A DNA stretch of 64,000 bases from Spirometra erinaceieuropaei (Eukaryota; Platyhelminthes; Cestoda; Diphyllobothriidea; Diphyllobothriidae), in the NCBI GenBank assembly GCA_902702965.1, contig CACRXP010000147.1:230852-294851 (forward strand), read 5' to 3'. This document shows, in pieces, positions 34,685 through 47,102 of the stretch. Below the pieces are notes generated by a model that was not told the origin of the DNA, made no database searches, and saw nothing but the letters and a program-made list of their open reading frames with translations. The position numbers and the translations under genes were made by a program. Positions within the stretch are counted from its first letter, which is position 1. Each line of letters starts with the position of its first letter.

Positions 34685-35258
34685 AATGGCATCCGAAGAG
34701 ACGTTTAGCAGACTTCCATCCAATCCCCTGGTTCTTATTCCTGACGGCAAGGTTTTTCTAAAATCCTGCTCAAATCTTGATTTCATAATCGACCGTTGTT
34801 TTGGATCGGCCCTCTGTCATGCCATAAAAAACGCCTCAGTCAATTGCTGTATCAAACCCCAGCCTGTTTCATGGCTCAGTTTGGACCTTAATCCGCGTCA
34901 AAAGATTGATGTATCTGCGGTCATCTTGCCTTTATTGCAACAGAAGTCTCCTGTTAGGGCCAGCGCCGGCCACTATCTACCTTTGAAGTTTCTACGAGAT
35001 CGCAACCAAAACTGTTTTGTAGAAACTGCGTTATCTACAGAAAAATGGAAGCTTCAACAGTTACGCAATCTGCGAGTGATTATTGGCGTGCCTTGGCCTG
35101 ACGTAATACAGGGAAATTCGATTTCAGCCAACAATAAGTCTTCCAAGCTGGAAACGCGGTCTGAGACGAATAAATGCAGCAGACGCATGAAAGCATGTCA
35201 TACTCTTGATCTTAGCATCTACGCGAAGAACGGCGTAAAGGTAAAACCTGCCATTTAA
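34685..35258 (+). CDS. Unrecognised 191-codon open frame, possible exon
   Basis: The frame starts at ATG 34685 (MASEETFSRLPSNPLVLIPDG) and ends in a TAA at 35256. I recognise no domain; the middle is rich in Leu, Ile and Cys with a Lys/Arg-rich end. A pyrimidine-rich tract and CAG precede the ATG (34670-34683), with a GTATGT donor-like site 51 bp upstream (34634), so a short intron could lie there. At 35240 an AAG/GTAAAA site could act as a donor, leaving phase 0. A frame of this length can arise by chance in 64 kb of both strands, so this is a candidate only. Codon third positions show no strong bias. Confidence 0.3.
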
Positions 35259-35259
35259 C

Positions 35260-36270
35260 GGATAACAACCATTGTTAGCAGTTAAGACTTGCTGAATGAT
35301 CTCGTTTTGATAACTCTGAAAATCGAAAGGATTCGCACGACTTCTCCTTAACAGCAAAGCATTTTTAGCTTTTAGGGGTTATCAAGGCAATAAGAACCTT
35401 AAATAAAAGAAAATGCTACGCGCACACGCCAAAGAACTTGTAAAAACTTTAAATATAATCATGGGTCTGCAAATAAGGGCAAATATGACAAGAATCAGAC
35501 TTTGGAATCATTTTTTGTATCCTCTGAAGTTTCAAACTTTTACTAAATTCCCATTTAGAGACTGTAGAATAAACATGAAAGACAAGACCTTTGGGAATCT
35601 GGTTACTTTTTAACGGCTAGAACAGAGGAACTGGATTGGAAAAAGTGCATGCAACACAAGGAAACAATGATACAGGCGACACACGGCTGTCAGGCAAAAC
35701 AAGCCGGTCGCGTGAAGTCAGAGGAAATTTATCTGTCAGGTTCGAACTTACATAAAGTCGTATAAGAGGTCGAAACTAAAACCAAAATCACAGATGTCAG
35801 TTGTTTTTGTATCAGGATCCTGACGTGAAAAAGACAAAATAATCGCAAGTGAAAATTCCTGCAGAAGCACATTATCAATCATTATCAACTACGGGTCTGT
35901 TGTAAAACGGGATGGTAAATCAGTACAAAACCCGAGTTCTAAATGGGAACAGTAACGCACTCTTCTGTCACTTAGGCCGATTACCTGACTAATAGACAAG
36001 TTCCAACTTATGCATTAAAAGAGCACAATGCATAGTCACTCAGCCAATCTCTCGAACTGTAAGAATAGAGGAAGCGTCGTCAAATCTGGAGACTGAAATA
36101 AGAAAGTGCTAACATTTTCACTACAACCACGAATACCACAAAGATGCTGCTGAAATTATTGTTTATTGCGTCACTGATGCTACGACTGTTGTTATGAAAA
36201 CAACTTGTAATATGGTTACCAGGGTTAAGGCTACTGCAGTCGGTATCACCAGTAACATTACTACTACGGC
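35260..36270. other. No recognised feature
   Basis: AT-rich, short frames only. It ends at the LINE-A 3' boundary near 36278. Confidence 0.4.
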
Positions 36271-36277
36271 TCTTGAC

Positions 36278-37236
36278 AGTTCGACCATCGGTTTCGATGA
36301 TGTCCACCGTGTGCCCCACAGTTGCAGCAGCAATGGGAGCAGGGACGGTGACTTACACAGGGGTTTATAGTGCCGGTAGACTTGCGTAGCATCTACCTAC
36401 ACTCTCTCCTCCTCCCTCGCCCGAGCCCGGTGTCAAGACAGAGTCAAGAAGACCGGAGACGGGGAGGCCGCAGGTGGATGGCTCGGACGGATCCTCAGCT
36501 TGGCGTTCCACTACACCCCCTGGTCCACACAAAAATAACCAGCATTTTAGCCAATCACAACAGAGATTTGGAGGCTGGCACGGCCGAAGCCGCACCTGGG
36601 CGTGCCGCCAACGCCTGGCTCGGATCCCACACTGTGATGGGAGTGCCATAAAGGCCACATTAAGAAGGAGCCATTGCAGCCTGACTCTCAGACCGCCTCC
36701 GGTCAAGGAGGAGGTCCAAATTACCCTTCCAAGCCACGGCTTTTAGCGCACCGTGATAGCATCAAGCGCGTCAGATTGTTTATAGTGAGGAACAAGTGCG
36801 CTGAGTCGTCGACCTCACTCTCCCTTCCCATTCCCACACCCCAGCCGCTGTCCGAGCCGGTCAGCAGACTGGAGTGGGGAATGGGCGCGGTGGCTGTCAT
36901 GGTCGAATGACCATGACTGCGCGCGCCACGGCACGACCTGGCCCCCCATACACACAACACCAGGATTTCACACAACGGGGGTTGAACGGCGTGTCTCTCA
37001 CTTGCGTGAGAGTGCCGTGGAAGGTGCTGTTTCAGCCCGTTCCCAGCCCACCAGTCCGCCACTTCACACAACACACACACACACACAACGCGACGAACTG
37101 TGTGGACCGAGAGCGGGCGTCAATCAGCAACCTTCCTATCCACGACACTTGCCGTGTCGGGATAGTCTCGGACTCAAGTCACCCCTGCAGCCGAAGCCGC
37201 AAGGGGACCGAGTCGAGATGCACTTGCGTGGGAGGT
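36278..37236 (-). mobile_element. LINE-A 3' untranslated region, second copy
   Basis: Reverse complement of 10481-11555, collinear over its whole length with small indels. It includes the CACTTGCGTGAGAG hairpin, the CATGACTGCGCGCG block and the CCGGTAGACTTGCG block. It joins directly to the coding tail at 37236. Confidence 0.8.
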
Positions 37237-39345
37237 GTCAGTTGGGTGCATGAGGTGTGTGAGTGTTGGTTTCTGGTGGGGTGGTGGTGGTGGTGGAGGA
37301 GGAGGTGGGCAGTGAGTGAATGTGTGGTGTGACCGGCGGTTGTATAGCGCAGGTCGTCGTGGATGCGCATGTGGCCGAATAGGCCCATGCGATGCCTGAA
37401 AGTGCGAGGGCAGTGTGGGCAGTTGAGGAGAGCTTAGTGGATATAAGTTGGTGCTCTAGGCACTGGTTCGCCAGTCTCTGTGCGATGGATTCGCAAGTGA
37501 CCGACCAGGCCGATGTGTGAGGTGAAGGTGCGGTCGCAGTGAGGGCAGGTGTAGTTCTGATCCTCATCCCTGGAGTCGGGGGAGGTGGTGGTAGTGTCGG
37601 TTGCTGTGCGCGGGACAGTCGCCTGAGCGGCCGCCGTTGGAGCAGTGGGCGAGGAGGAGGAGGAGGAGGATGGAAGTGGTGGGTCAGAAGAATTGTCAGG
37701 GTTAGTTGGCGGCGGAGAGGAGGAGGAAAAGACAGGCGGGGGGACGATGGTTGGTACCGTTCGAGAGGCGCAGTTAATCCGAAGATGTCCAACAAGTCCG
37801 ATTCGAGCCCGGAATGTCCGTTGACATGGAGGACACGTTGGAAGCGGTTGTGCGGCGGCGTTGCTTCCTGGACGAAGTTATGATTTGCGGGCTTCACGTT
37901 TCGCTTTGGCGGCAGCGATACGGTTGGCCTCGTAGATCGCAGCGCCTGCCTTCACTGTCCTCCTCCAGGTCGGTCGATCGAGTGCGAGCTCCTCCCGGTT
38001 GGTGGGGTTGATTTGCAGGCATTTCAGGGAGGACTTCAGGGTATCCTTGTAACGGCGAATCTGGCCTCCTTGACGGCGAGAACCCGTCGCGACGTCTCCG
38101 TAGAAGAGTCGTTTGGGTAGTCGCTTGTCGTCCATGTGCACCAGGTGGCCGCTCCAGCGCAGCTGACTTTGCCTCAGTATGGCGTAGATGCTGAGGATTC
38201 CCGTCCGTTCCAGCACATCAGTGTCGGGATTCGATCCTGCCACTTCAGCCTCAGGATGCGACGAAGACAACTGAGGTGGAAGTGGTTCAGACGACGTGCC
38301 TGCTTTGCGTACACCGTCCAAGTCTCCGCTCCATACAGTAGTGTCGACAGGATGACAGCCTTGTACATCTTCAGCTTCGTGCTCAGTTGGAGACAATGAC
38401 GATTCCAAACTGTGCTTTGGAGGCGACCGAAGGCTTGACTGGCTTTCGAGATCCTGTTGGCGACTTCGTCGTCGATCTTGGTGTTGCGGGTGTACGGGAA
38501 GTTCTCCACCACTGGCAGTTGGGTTCCGTTCACGCTGATTTGCGGCGGCGCGTTGGGTGCTGTGGCTGAGTTTGGTGGCGGTTGGTGCATCACCACCGTC
38601 TTCTGTGTGTTCATGACCAGACCGAAGTTCTCGCAGGCGGCGGAGAACAGGTCCATGCTCCGTTGCATCTCCTCTTCCGAGGTGGTGTTCAGGGCGCAGT
38701 CGTCGGCAAAGAGGAGTTCGTGAACGGTGGTTGTGGATACGCGCGATTGGAAGCGCATCCGCCGTTGATTCAGGAGGTGACCGTCCGTCCAGTAGGCGAT
38801 GCGGATCCCGGGGCGTTCGTCGCGGTAGGCGTCCATCAGCATGGCAGAAAACATAAGACTGAAGAGGGTAGGCGCCAGTACGCAGCCCTGCTTCACTCCA
38901 TTGGTCACTGCGAATGCCTCTGAGACAGCTCCGTTGTCCGTGACTCGCGCCTTCATACCGTCGTGCAGCTGACGCACCATCAGAGTGAATCGCTCCGGAC
39001 AGCCGAATTTCTGCATGATCTTCCACAGTCCTTCATGATTCACCGTGTCGAAGGCTTTCATCAGGTCCACGAAGGTAGAGTACAGGTGGGTCCGCATCTC
39101 CTGACACTTCTCCTGAAGTTGACGGGCGGCCAAGACCATATCCGTGGTCCCACGATGACGACGAAAGCCGCATTGGCTTTCCGGCAGAAGGCCCTGTTCC
39201 AGATGGTTATTGAGGCGGTTGAGGAGGATTCATGCGTAGATCTTCCCGGCGATGTTCAGTAGGGAGTTGCCGCGGTGATTGTCGCAGACTTGGCGATTCC
39301 CTTTGGGCTTGTGGAGATGCGCGATGGTTGCGTCTTTGAAATCTA
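37236..39345 (-). pseudogene. LINE-A reverse transcriptase and zinc-finger tail, 5' truncated, broken
   Basis: Minus-strand 3' half of the LINE-A polyprotein. The RT domain (about 38230-39340) shows the fingers (FKDATIAHLHKPKGN), motif A ([18 protein letters not shown]), motif B ([20 protein letters not shown]), the catalytic FADD ([10 protein letters not shown]), and the thumb ending [16 protein letters not shown] lies at 39230-39232. A frameshift near 38225 moves to [23 protein letters not shown] codons occur at 37878-37880 and 37435-37437. One C2HC and two C2H2 fingers follow, against one plus four in the 9345 copy. The catalytic residues remain, so the breaks look recent. The 5' end stops at a CAC triplet tract beside an assembly gap. 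Confidence 0.9.
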
Positions 39346-39361
39346 CGGCCCTTACTATTAT

Positions 39362-39385
39362 TGCCACCACCACCACCACCACCAC
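39362..39385. repeat. CAC triplet tract at gap edge
   Basis: Eight cac units running directly into the run of N. The LINE-A homology ends just before it. Confidence 0.9.
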
Positions 39386-39742
39386 NNNNNNNNNNNNNNN
39401 NNNNNNNNNNNNNNNNNNNNNNNNNNNNNNNNNNNNNNNNNNNNNNNNNNNNNNNNNNNNNNNNNNNNNNNNNNNNNNNNNNNNNNNNNNNNNNNNNNNN
39501 NNNNNNNNNNNNNNNNNNNNNNNNNNNNNNNNNNNNNNNNNNNNNNNNNNNNNNNNNNNNNNNNNNNNNNNNNNNNNNNNNNNNNNNNNNNNNNNNNNNN
39601 NNNNNNNNNNNNNNNNNNNNNNNNNNNNNNNNNNNNNNNNNNNNNNNNNNNNNNNNNNNNNNNNNNNNNNNNNNNNNNNNNNNNNNNNNNNNNNNNNNNN
39701 NNNNNNNNNNNNNNNNNNNNNNNNNNNNNNNNNNNNNNNNNN
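39386..39742. other. Assembly gap (357 N)
   Basis: Undetermined bases between a CAC tract and a region rich in act and aat triplets. Long simple repeats probably caused the gap. Any reading frame spanning it is meaningless. Confidence 0.99.
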
Positions 39743-39922
39743 TACGGCTGCCACTGCCACAAAAATTAATGATACTGCTACCAACGTTATCGTTATCACT
39801 ACAGATTTGGCTGACGTCACTACTACCATAAATGCCATCGATGGGATCATTTTATTGACGCCGTTTATCACTAACATCGTTTTTGCTACCATTCTTATTA
39901 CCAATATTATTATGACTGTTCT

Positions 39923-40045
<123 letters not shown>

Positions 40046-40591
40046 CGCCACAACAACAACACCAACTAGTAAAACCACTAACACTGCAACAACTGCCACC
40101 GATACTACTGATACAGCTGTTGTTACTAATGCTTGTAATATTACAACTATGAACGGAATTGCCATTAGTATTACTACGACTAGCACTGAAGCAGTTACTG
40201 ATCCCACTGTCCTTGTCAATTCAGTTAGTTTTGGCAGCACCGGCATTTCAGTTTGGAAGCAGTACCGTACCACGTAAATTCAGAGGATTCCTTAGTAAAA
40301 GCTTAATTGAAGGAGTGGGGCGGGGTGAATTCTAAAAACCTGTCAGGAAATGTTTCGCAACGGACCGATGTAACTTGAAAAGTAGTTGGTGTGTAGGTTA
40401 TGTTCATTTTATTAAGAATTCGAACGATGTCTGCTCTGTGAATAAAGTGCTTGGTCACCAACTGAGTATTAATATGCTAACTGTCCTCCATGCACAACTC
40501 GTAATTCCTGTTTAGTGGCAGCTCGAAGCCGTTAAGTGGTTCATTAGCTCGTTGCCGCAATCCTAATATGTTCTGTGTGTCCCCCTGACAG

Positions 40592-40679
40592 GTTCTCATA
40601 TTGCCAGAACTCTTCCAGGAAGCAACTGGGGATATCTTCATGTCCCTTCTTCTCTCGACCCTGCGCGAGTTCAGCGAAG
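40592..40679 (+). CDS. Candidate internal exon A of host gene
   Basis: An 88-base segment bounded by a strong acceptor (pyrimidine-rich GTGTCCCCCTGACAG, AG at 40590-40591) and donor (GAAG/GTACGT at 40680). All three frames are open. The frame starting at its first base reads VLILPELFQEATGDIFMSLL, then LSTLREFSE, an amphipathic helical sequence. It leaves one extra base, the phase needed to join 48417. I do not recognise the family. Support is limited to splice signals and phase. Confidence 0.35.
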
Positions 40680-40734
40680 GTACGTATGTAGGGAGTTCTT
40701 GGTTTTCCAAACACACGTTGAATGAGTTTGAGAA

Positions 40735-40818
40735 ACAGTTGCCCTAACCCCTAACCCCAACCTTAACAGTATTGCGTCCATCATGTAGGACTATATAATC
40801 ATATCTTACCGATTCTCT
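40735..40818 (+). repeat. MITE M1 terminal fragment
   Basis: CAGTTGCCCTAACCCC, CAACCTTAACAGTATTG and the terminal ATATAATCATATCTTACC match 13470-13617 of the complete M1. The far half is missing. Confidence 0.65.
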
Positions 40819-40999
40819 TATCATGACTCTCAGTAATCTTTGTTGCTTGAAGGCTGTCGGAAATCTTGGCGGAGGTGGGTTCGGGGAGTTGGTCTTCAAA
40901 TGCTTTCATGTACCGGACTTAACCTCAAGCCCGTGACAGAATGAGAACCCATTTACTGGCGGCATAATGTTCACCATGTCGGAATGGTTAAATGAATAG

Positions 41000-41560
41000 C
41001 CGCCAAGGCGAAGGAGACGTGATTGCTGGGACAGGAGTCCTAACTGCCTGACGTCCCGGATTCCCTCCCAAATCCATCATCAGTGACAGTATCACATGAG
41101 GGTAGTGGATACACAAATGCTTTAGTATTTATGGGGCGCAAGTTGCTATGCCACTGCGTGCCTAGAAGAATTAACAACTCCCCAGTGCTTCGTAGATGGT
41201 CGTATTTTGTGTGATACTTGCTCTATTGCCCGAATCCAGGTTATTGATTGTTGTAAAATAGTCGCTTGTATTGATCGTTGAGGTGAGGCCACATGACTCA
41301 CCAACATCGCCACTGAAATTAACGTTCGCGCACGCGCCTCACTTGTAGCCACCCGGGCAAATTCTCATTGCCGAATATGGAGGGGGGAGCCGGAGAACCA
41401 TGACTGAAGTAACTCGCGGCTCACGTAGCCGTTACCACTTGCGAGAAGCTCGACCTCGCCTAGGTTGAAGGTGTGGGGGGTCCTGCCGAATGAGCTGAGG
41501 AGTCACTGTGCCAGAGCTGGGTCATACACATCCTTAGAGCATTGGGCCGTCAATCCGCGA
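41000..41560 (-). pseudogene. PLE GIY-YIG C-terminus with 3' end
   Basis: Minus-strand reading 41390-41500 gives HTFNLGEVELLASGN, then SRELLQSWFSGS, the closing part of a PLE endonuclease of the same lineage as 46300-46690. Downstream (41035-41090) lies the conserved PLE 3' sequence with CTGATGA (plus 41077-41083) and a stem-loop, though the GAAA box reads GGGA. The RT is absent. Confidence 0.6.
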
Positions 41561-42059
41561 GTGTTTATTCACTAGATGTGAAAGTCTGCCAACTTCGCAC
41601 TTAGTCTTCGATGGAGGTCGTTCCGCCATCAGGCGGACATAGTCTCGCCAGGTAGTCAAAAAGTTGGCCAATGGGCAAACCCATCTACCGGTGTCCTTTA
41701 ATTCTTTCACTGGATGGGATTGAGGCATTCAACTACCTGACGGTAGCCGATGTTTCAGTCGAAGTTGACAGTGCTTTTGGGTGCCAAACGGTCCCATCTT
41801 AAAGTATGCCAGTGTTATCAGTCATCCCATTCATCCTTTTTGATACCTATGTTGTGTGTGAAATTTTGAAGGAAATCCGCATATGTACTGTCAGTGTCAG
41901 TAGAAAGACTGAAGAAAGACAGGAGACATTGACGACAGAAAAAGTTAATGCTCTATGTTGGCAAGATGTTCCTTTAGAAACTTTGACAAAGTTTTCACTT
42001 TCTACTTTTTTATTTGAGTAGTTATGGCTTGTAATTACATGCAGAGGGCGTCGAGAACG

Positions 42060-42270
42060 GCCTTACAATGGGGTTGGGGTTAGATTTATGGCTGGGGTGA
42101 AGGCTAAGATATAAGGGTCACTTCTAGGATTTTGGTCGGGATCACTATTAGGATTAAGGTCAGGGTTGCGTTCAGTTCTAAGTTTAATCTCAAAATTAAC
42201 CCTGTTACTGGCCATGAACCCAAAAACAATCCTAACTCTAACTCTAGTCCTATTTCTAATCTAAATCTGA
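42060..42270. repeat. Degenerate TTAGGG-like array
   Basis: Runs of ggttaggg-, gattaagg- and cctaac-like units on both strands, switching strand near 42190. No defined termini were found. Resembles the interiors of M1 and M3. Confidence 0.5.
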
Positions 42271-42583
42271 ACGTTACGGTCCTCCAACTAGTCAAGTGAA
42301 GAAAAATGCGAAAAAACGGAACAGTCCTCATGGGTGTTTTCGAAGCTTCATCGATCCGAGTCGTCCAACTTTCCAGACCCGTGAAGGACTTCATTGCCTG
42401 ATGCACTGACAATACGAGAACAGATACTTGGCTTTTATAATGTTTTATCGCCTGTTGGCCGCTAACTTCCATGATTGAAATTGGATTCACGTTATTCAGT
42501 AATGGGGGCGTGACGCAATGTGGGCGAGGGAGACGGGGAGTTGTATCGGTCAACTGAATTGACTATGGAGACTCAGACCTGAG

Positions 42584-43015
42584 ATGGATATTCTTCTTTC
42601 TTGTCACCGAGGCTGGGTGACAAAATTCGTGCCTTCCCCAAAGGGAGCCAAGAGTGACCTGGGAAATCCGTTCATCCGTCCGCACTATGAGCCTTTGCTT
42701 AACTTCGTGAGGCCCGACCTGCATACGTACGGTGGCATTTTCAGCATGGACTTTATAAGCGACGACAGGATGTCGGCCTGTTTCCATCTGATCTTTGATC
42801 CAAATGACCCAAATCTTTGTCAATCGATCATTACATACTTCTTCCCAAAGTGCAATAAGAAGAAACCCACAAAAGCTTTGAGAAATCTCACTGCTTATCA
42901 TAAATGCCCCAGAGATGCGAGAAGGCGTTACAGTAGAGCTTACTGTAGCTATTGTGCGTTGACTGCAAACTGCCGCATGCAAATCGGAAATGGGCCTTTC
43001 TGTGCACTCATCTGA
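42584..43015 (+). other. Unassigned open frame
   Basis: A 143-residue Cys-rich frame overlaps an equally long minus-strand frame (42563-42982). Neither shows a domain or splice sites that I trust. It may be chance or decayed repeat sequence. Confidence 0.2.
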
Positions 43016-43179
43016 TTGATATTACCCTGTGGCCCGGATACTTGATTCTTTAATGCGGATATGCGCAAAGACATGGTTTCCACCATCGATGCCTCGGAGA
43101 TACGTCCGAGCCTAATTTTCTCACCACACCATAAGCACTGAGATGCATATTCGAATATTTTACAGTTCGGCTGTCGTAA

Positions 43180-43630
43180 ACGACAACGTGTACGGTGTGC
43201 CCCACAGGCTGAGCGCAGTACCGGTGACCTGTGCGTTAATTTGAGGCAGACTTGCGCAACGATCTTCCACCTTCTCGTTACAGACGGTAGTAGTCGTGGA
43301 ACCACGCGATTATGCGTGTCAGGAGCCAACCTGACTGCCGTATTGGTCCAACGATCTACTACACAGCCGCTTGCGGCTGTCAGATGACTGCTTTACATCC
43401 CTACATGAAATAAATCAGTCGACTCTACCGTGGCTTCCACCGATGTCAACTGTTGGCGATGGCAGGCTTTTGCTGCATCTACCGCAGTCCCTCCTTCATC
43501 AACCACCTGAGCCCGGTGTCAAGACCGAGGCAAAAAGACCGGAGGTGGAATCGGACGCAGATGGCTGGCGTGGAGTGAGTCTGAGCCCAGGCGCGCCGCC
43601 CCACTTCCTACGTGCGGCGTCGCTATGGGT
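43180..43630 (-). repeat. LINE-A 3'-end fragment(s)
   Basis: Two reverse-oriented pieces of the LINE-A 3' terminus: 43185-43290 (GTGTGCCCCACAG, GCAGACTTGCGCAACGATC) and 43440-43625 (GCTGCATCTACCG, GGTGTCAAGACCGAGG, AAAGACCGGAGG). Confidence 0.6.
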
Positions 43631-43997
43631 ACGCAGCCAAAATAGCGTGTGATGTACCCTTACCTGACCCCCATATTATCCAGCATAGCGGCCGTTTCTT
43701 TGTGCATCTCAAGGTAGAAATAGGGAGACAATGGTTTTGGATTAAGGGACAATGAGGTCCCAACTGACGTCAATCACAGTCGGTTGTTGTATTACATCAC
43801 GTGTAGAGGCAATCCTGTTGTCAGTACTCTTAGTTAATAACCTGTCTCCTATTATTTCCTAACCTCTTTAATGCGCAAAATATACTCATATTGTAGCGAC
43901 GCAATCCACTGGGGTTTGACAGCATGTTTGGATATGGAGTTTAGATCTGGTCTTGCAGGCTAATGTGCTGGTTCTTAGTTACTCAATTATTACTTTC

Positions 43998-44420
43998 CGA
44001 CAAAGACAAGGGAGACTGGAAGGGCCATTTCTGGCTGACTAGCCGCCGTCATCCAGTGATACCCAACCCTGAGGTGTGGGATAGCTGGGGCTCGATCTCG
44101 CGATCTGTTGGTTAGAAGTCCAACGTTCCCAACCACTAAGCCACGGTCTCGTCCTGTCGGTTGCGATCGGGTTTATATTATGGCAGAGGGCCGCGCATTG
44201 GTCGCGTTACGGAACTCACTCGTCCCGTCATGCCTTAGGGCTCTCTCTCTAGCAGTCGCATAAGGACGCGCAATATAAGCAGAAAATTATTACCGAAAAA
44301 GTAGGAGAGACAGGAATGGCCATTTCCGACCCATTAGCCGTCGTCGGCCAACCAAACGGGGCCGACGGACCTCGAGAGAGAGCCCAAAGACACAGCGGAA
44401 CCAGTGAGTTCCGTAACGTT
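43998..44420 (-). repeat. tRNA-like repeat family S, tandem units
   Basis: Minus-oriented unit with tail (43998-44060), head (44078-44160; B-box region GCTCGATCTC on plus) and upstream segment (44160-44255). It is followed by another tail (44292-44350) about 295 bases later, indicating a tandem arrangement. Beyond it (44355-44420) is an upstream segment in plus orientation (GAGTTCCGTAACG). Confidence 0.65.
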
Positions 44421-45569
44421 ATCGCTGAACGTCCCTCTAACATCCTCAATTTCCTTTCCGACGGGAACAGGTAGATTCAACGACGCTACTATTTATTCAG
44501 AGACTACCAAAAACTTCCTTAACCGTCCGTTCGCAACAGGTACTCCTCGTATTTTGACGACAGTAAAGAAGGGTGCATTGGGGTTGTGCACAGGAATAGG
44601 GATTCCCCGTATTACCGGTGGTCCTGCCCTGAATTTATTGGTAGGATTGGAGTTAGGGCTAGTTGCGCCAAAAGCCGTGGTTTGGAATGTTCCATCTATC
44701 AACTAAATGTGACTATTAAAAGCACTGACACGACATACTCCTTCAGTACTAATAAAGCATCATCAAAATTTGCGTAGTATCAACAATAAACGAGGACTCT
44801 CGTTCACCTAATCAAAAAATGCCACCGAAAACTGCACGAAAAGTTGTTTTTTTTTCTGGAAGGCTATACGTTTAACGCCGTTGTATATACCGACGCTGAA
44901 TGAAATTTCAGCTCTCTCTGATAGACGAGTCGTGCGTGATAGCTTCTCGACTCCTCTCTTCCACAACCGTCCTCGATAATCTTTTTTCTTTCACAAGGGG
45001 AGGGAGACGGGGAGGAATACGACTGAGCGTGAGTAGCCCCGTCTCACAGTGTTGGTGAGACAGTTCCAAGAAGACCTTATCTTCCACCGAAACCAACATT
45101 CACGTCTGAACTCCTGTCTCCTGCCTCCAATGACTCATCTAAGGCCTTTTTATCAGCAATCTTCCGGTAGTGCCTCAGTGCAGGAGGTGCACCGGCTGAA
45201 TTAAACAGTTGTTAGACCTACTCGAGGAGTAGTTGGTAAAAAGTACCAGACTTCCTCCACAGACAGGCGGCCTAGGAATTCGCAGAGCATATTCACTCAT
45301 TCTGAACTTATCAATACGTGCATTTACTATTGCAACAGTGGGCCGATAAATAGGGCTGACGTTATGCGATGGGCTAAGTGAGAGAGGTGGATAAGAAGGG
45401 AGAGTGAGAGGAGGCAGACCGAGACCTGCCCAGTGAGACATTCATTCACTGCAGTAAACGTAACGTGACCTGGGTTCTCAGTGTATCTTAAAAGTCGCAG
45501 CTTGAATGGCTGCATAACTCAGCTCTACTCGGAAAATATAGTTAGACCGCAGTGTGACTGATGGCTCGA

Positions 45570-45900
45570 CTGTAGCAAACGACGACCTCCACCTTGTGCC
45601 ACATGCAGTGGGCGCAAAAACCGCGAATTTCTTGCGAGTTAGTTTATAGTGGGGCGGACTTGCGTAGCGCATATCGCACCCTCTCCTTACCCACCCGCCC
45701 ACCATGATCCAACAACAAGATAATGCCAAGACGGCCAAAGGTGGGTGCGGGGCACAGTGGATAACAAAACTGAACAGTACGTCTGACGCGTGCAATTCGC
45801 ACTACCAGATTAGAAAAATGACGGCCGGGATTCCACATGGTAGGACTGACTTCTGCCACCAGTTGGCATTCTTCAAAACCTTGACACTTAGTGCTCCGAA
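45570..45900 (-). repeat. LINE-A 3'-region fragments
   Basis: 45575-45760 matches the LINE-A terminus (CACCTTGTGCCACA, GCGAGTTAGTTTATAGTG, GGACTTGCGTAGC). 45855-45900 matches the CCAGTTGGCA.TCTTC block further inside. Diverged. Confidence 0.5.
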
Positions 45901-45904
45901 GTGG

Positions 45905-46690
45905 ATTAAAGAGCGTCAGTTTTGTCGACAGATGAGAAGAGACGAGTCCCAGGAAGCAGTTCAAAAAGGGAAGGGGTGATCGCTGGAACAAGAGGTTTAC
46001 TGGCCTGACGTTTCGGATTCTCACTCGAAACAATCATCAGAGATATTTTCAGATAATGGTACTGGTGCCGCAAAAAGGAGGGAAGTATTTGTATGATGCG
46101 TTTGCCACGCAGCCATATGCCTACTGTGATTAACAAGTCTCGTGTTCAGCTTTGGGGGGTCGTAATTAATGCGACGATTGCTTTTTAATCCGCACCCGAG
46201 TCGTCAATTGCCGAAATGCAATTACCGTTTTGGATTCTTGGCGTGATAAATGGAAGTTTGGCTGGTTGTCATTGAAACTGTCGGCTGCCGGCGTCTTTCC
46301 ACGTGATTAATTAATCTGTCTGGGAGAAATCTCCCCATAGAATATGGGGGCGAGAGGTCATTGCGCTTGTTGACTGACCGAGGATCTGAGAACCATGACC
46401 CAAACCACTCGAAGCTTACGCGCCCTCCCCTCTTACGAGAATTTCGACCTCGTCAAACTTTAAGGTGTGGCCGACTCCCATCGAATGACCCGCGACTTGA
46501 GATTTACTATCATTCCTCCTATCTGCCGTCGCCTGTTCTCTCATCTGCATCCAGAGTAGTCCTCTAGTTTTACGACGTACCTGCTGCACCGGATCCCGTA
46601 AAAGACTCCGGACGTTTCCTGTCGTGGAAGTTGGCCTTTTATTCTCGTGACGCAACGCCACGTTCTTTGCGCCAGACGAGGACATCAAGG
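45905..46690 (-). pseudogene. PLE endonuclease C-terminus and 3' region
   Basis: The minus-strand frame 46416-46688 contains RRNDSKSQVAGHS, GVGHTLKFDEVEIL. After a one-base shift, 46300-46415 reads WFSDPRSVNKRNDLSPPYS. Together these are the closing part of a PLE GIY-YIG domain. The 3' region extends to about 45905 and includes CTGATGA (plus 46034-46040) and GAAACGTC (plus 46007-46014), the hammerhead-like boxes, though stem II is imperfect. The RT and N-terminus are missing. Confidence 0.7.
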
Positions 46691-47102
46691 TACGGATTTA
46701 CGCGAAAGCCCGCTGTTGGGTTCACTTTACGGCAGTCGACAGTTGCAGTGTACAGCATTATCTGAGGATAATGGTGTACACTGTTGAACATCTCTGGTTC
46801 GTTCGGGTTTCAAAGTAAAGAAAGGGGTCTACGTAATGTGGTTCGGCGCGATGGCTTCTTCCGGGTGTTTCTATTTCTAACCCAGACATATTGGTTTCTT
46901 AATGCGGTCTTCCTCCGATGGTGATGCCACCCACTGCCGATACCGAAACTGACGTCAGGGAGTCGGATACTTGTGGTCCGTGTTTGAGCTCGGCTGTTTC
47001 CCCGCCTATGTTTGGCGAACCAATCAAAACGGTTTCCGGCATACGGATGAATGAAACTTTAGAGGGGTGCATAACCGCATGCGAACGTGGATTGGGCACC
47101 GT

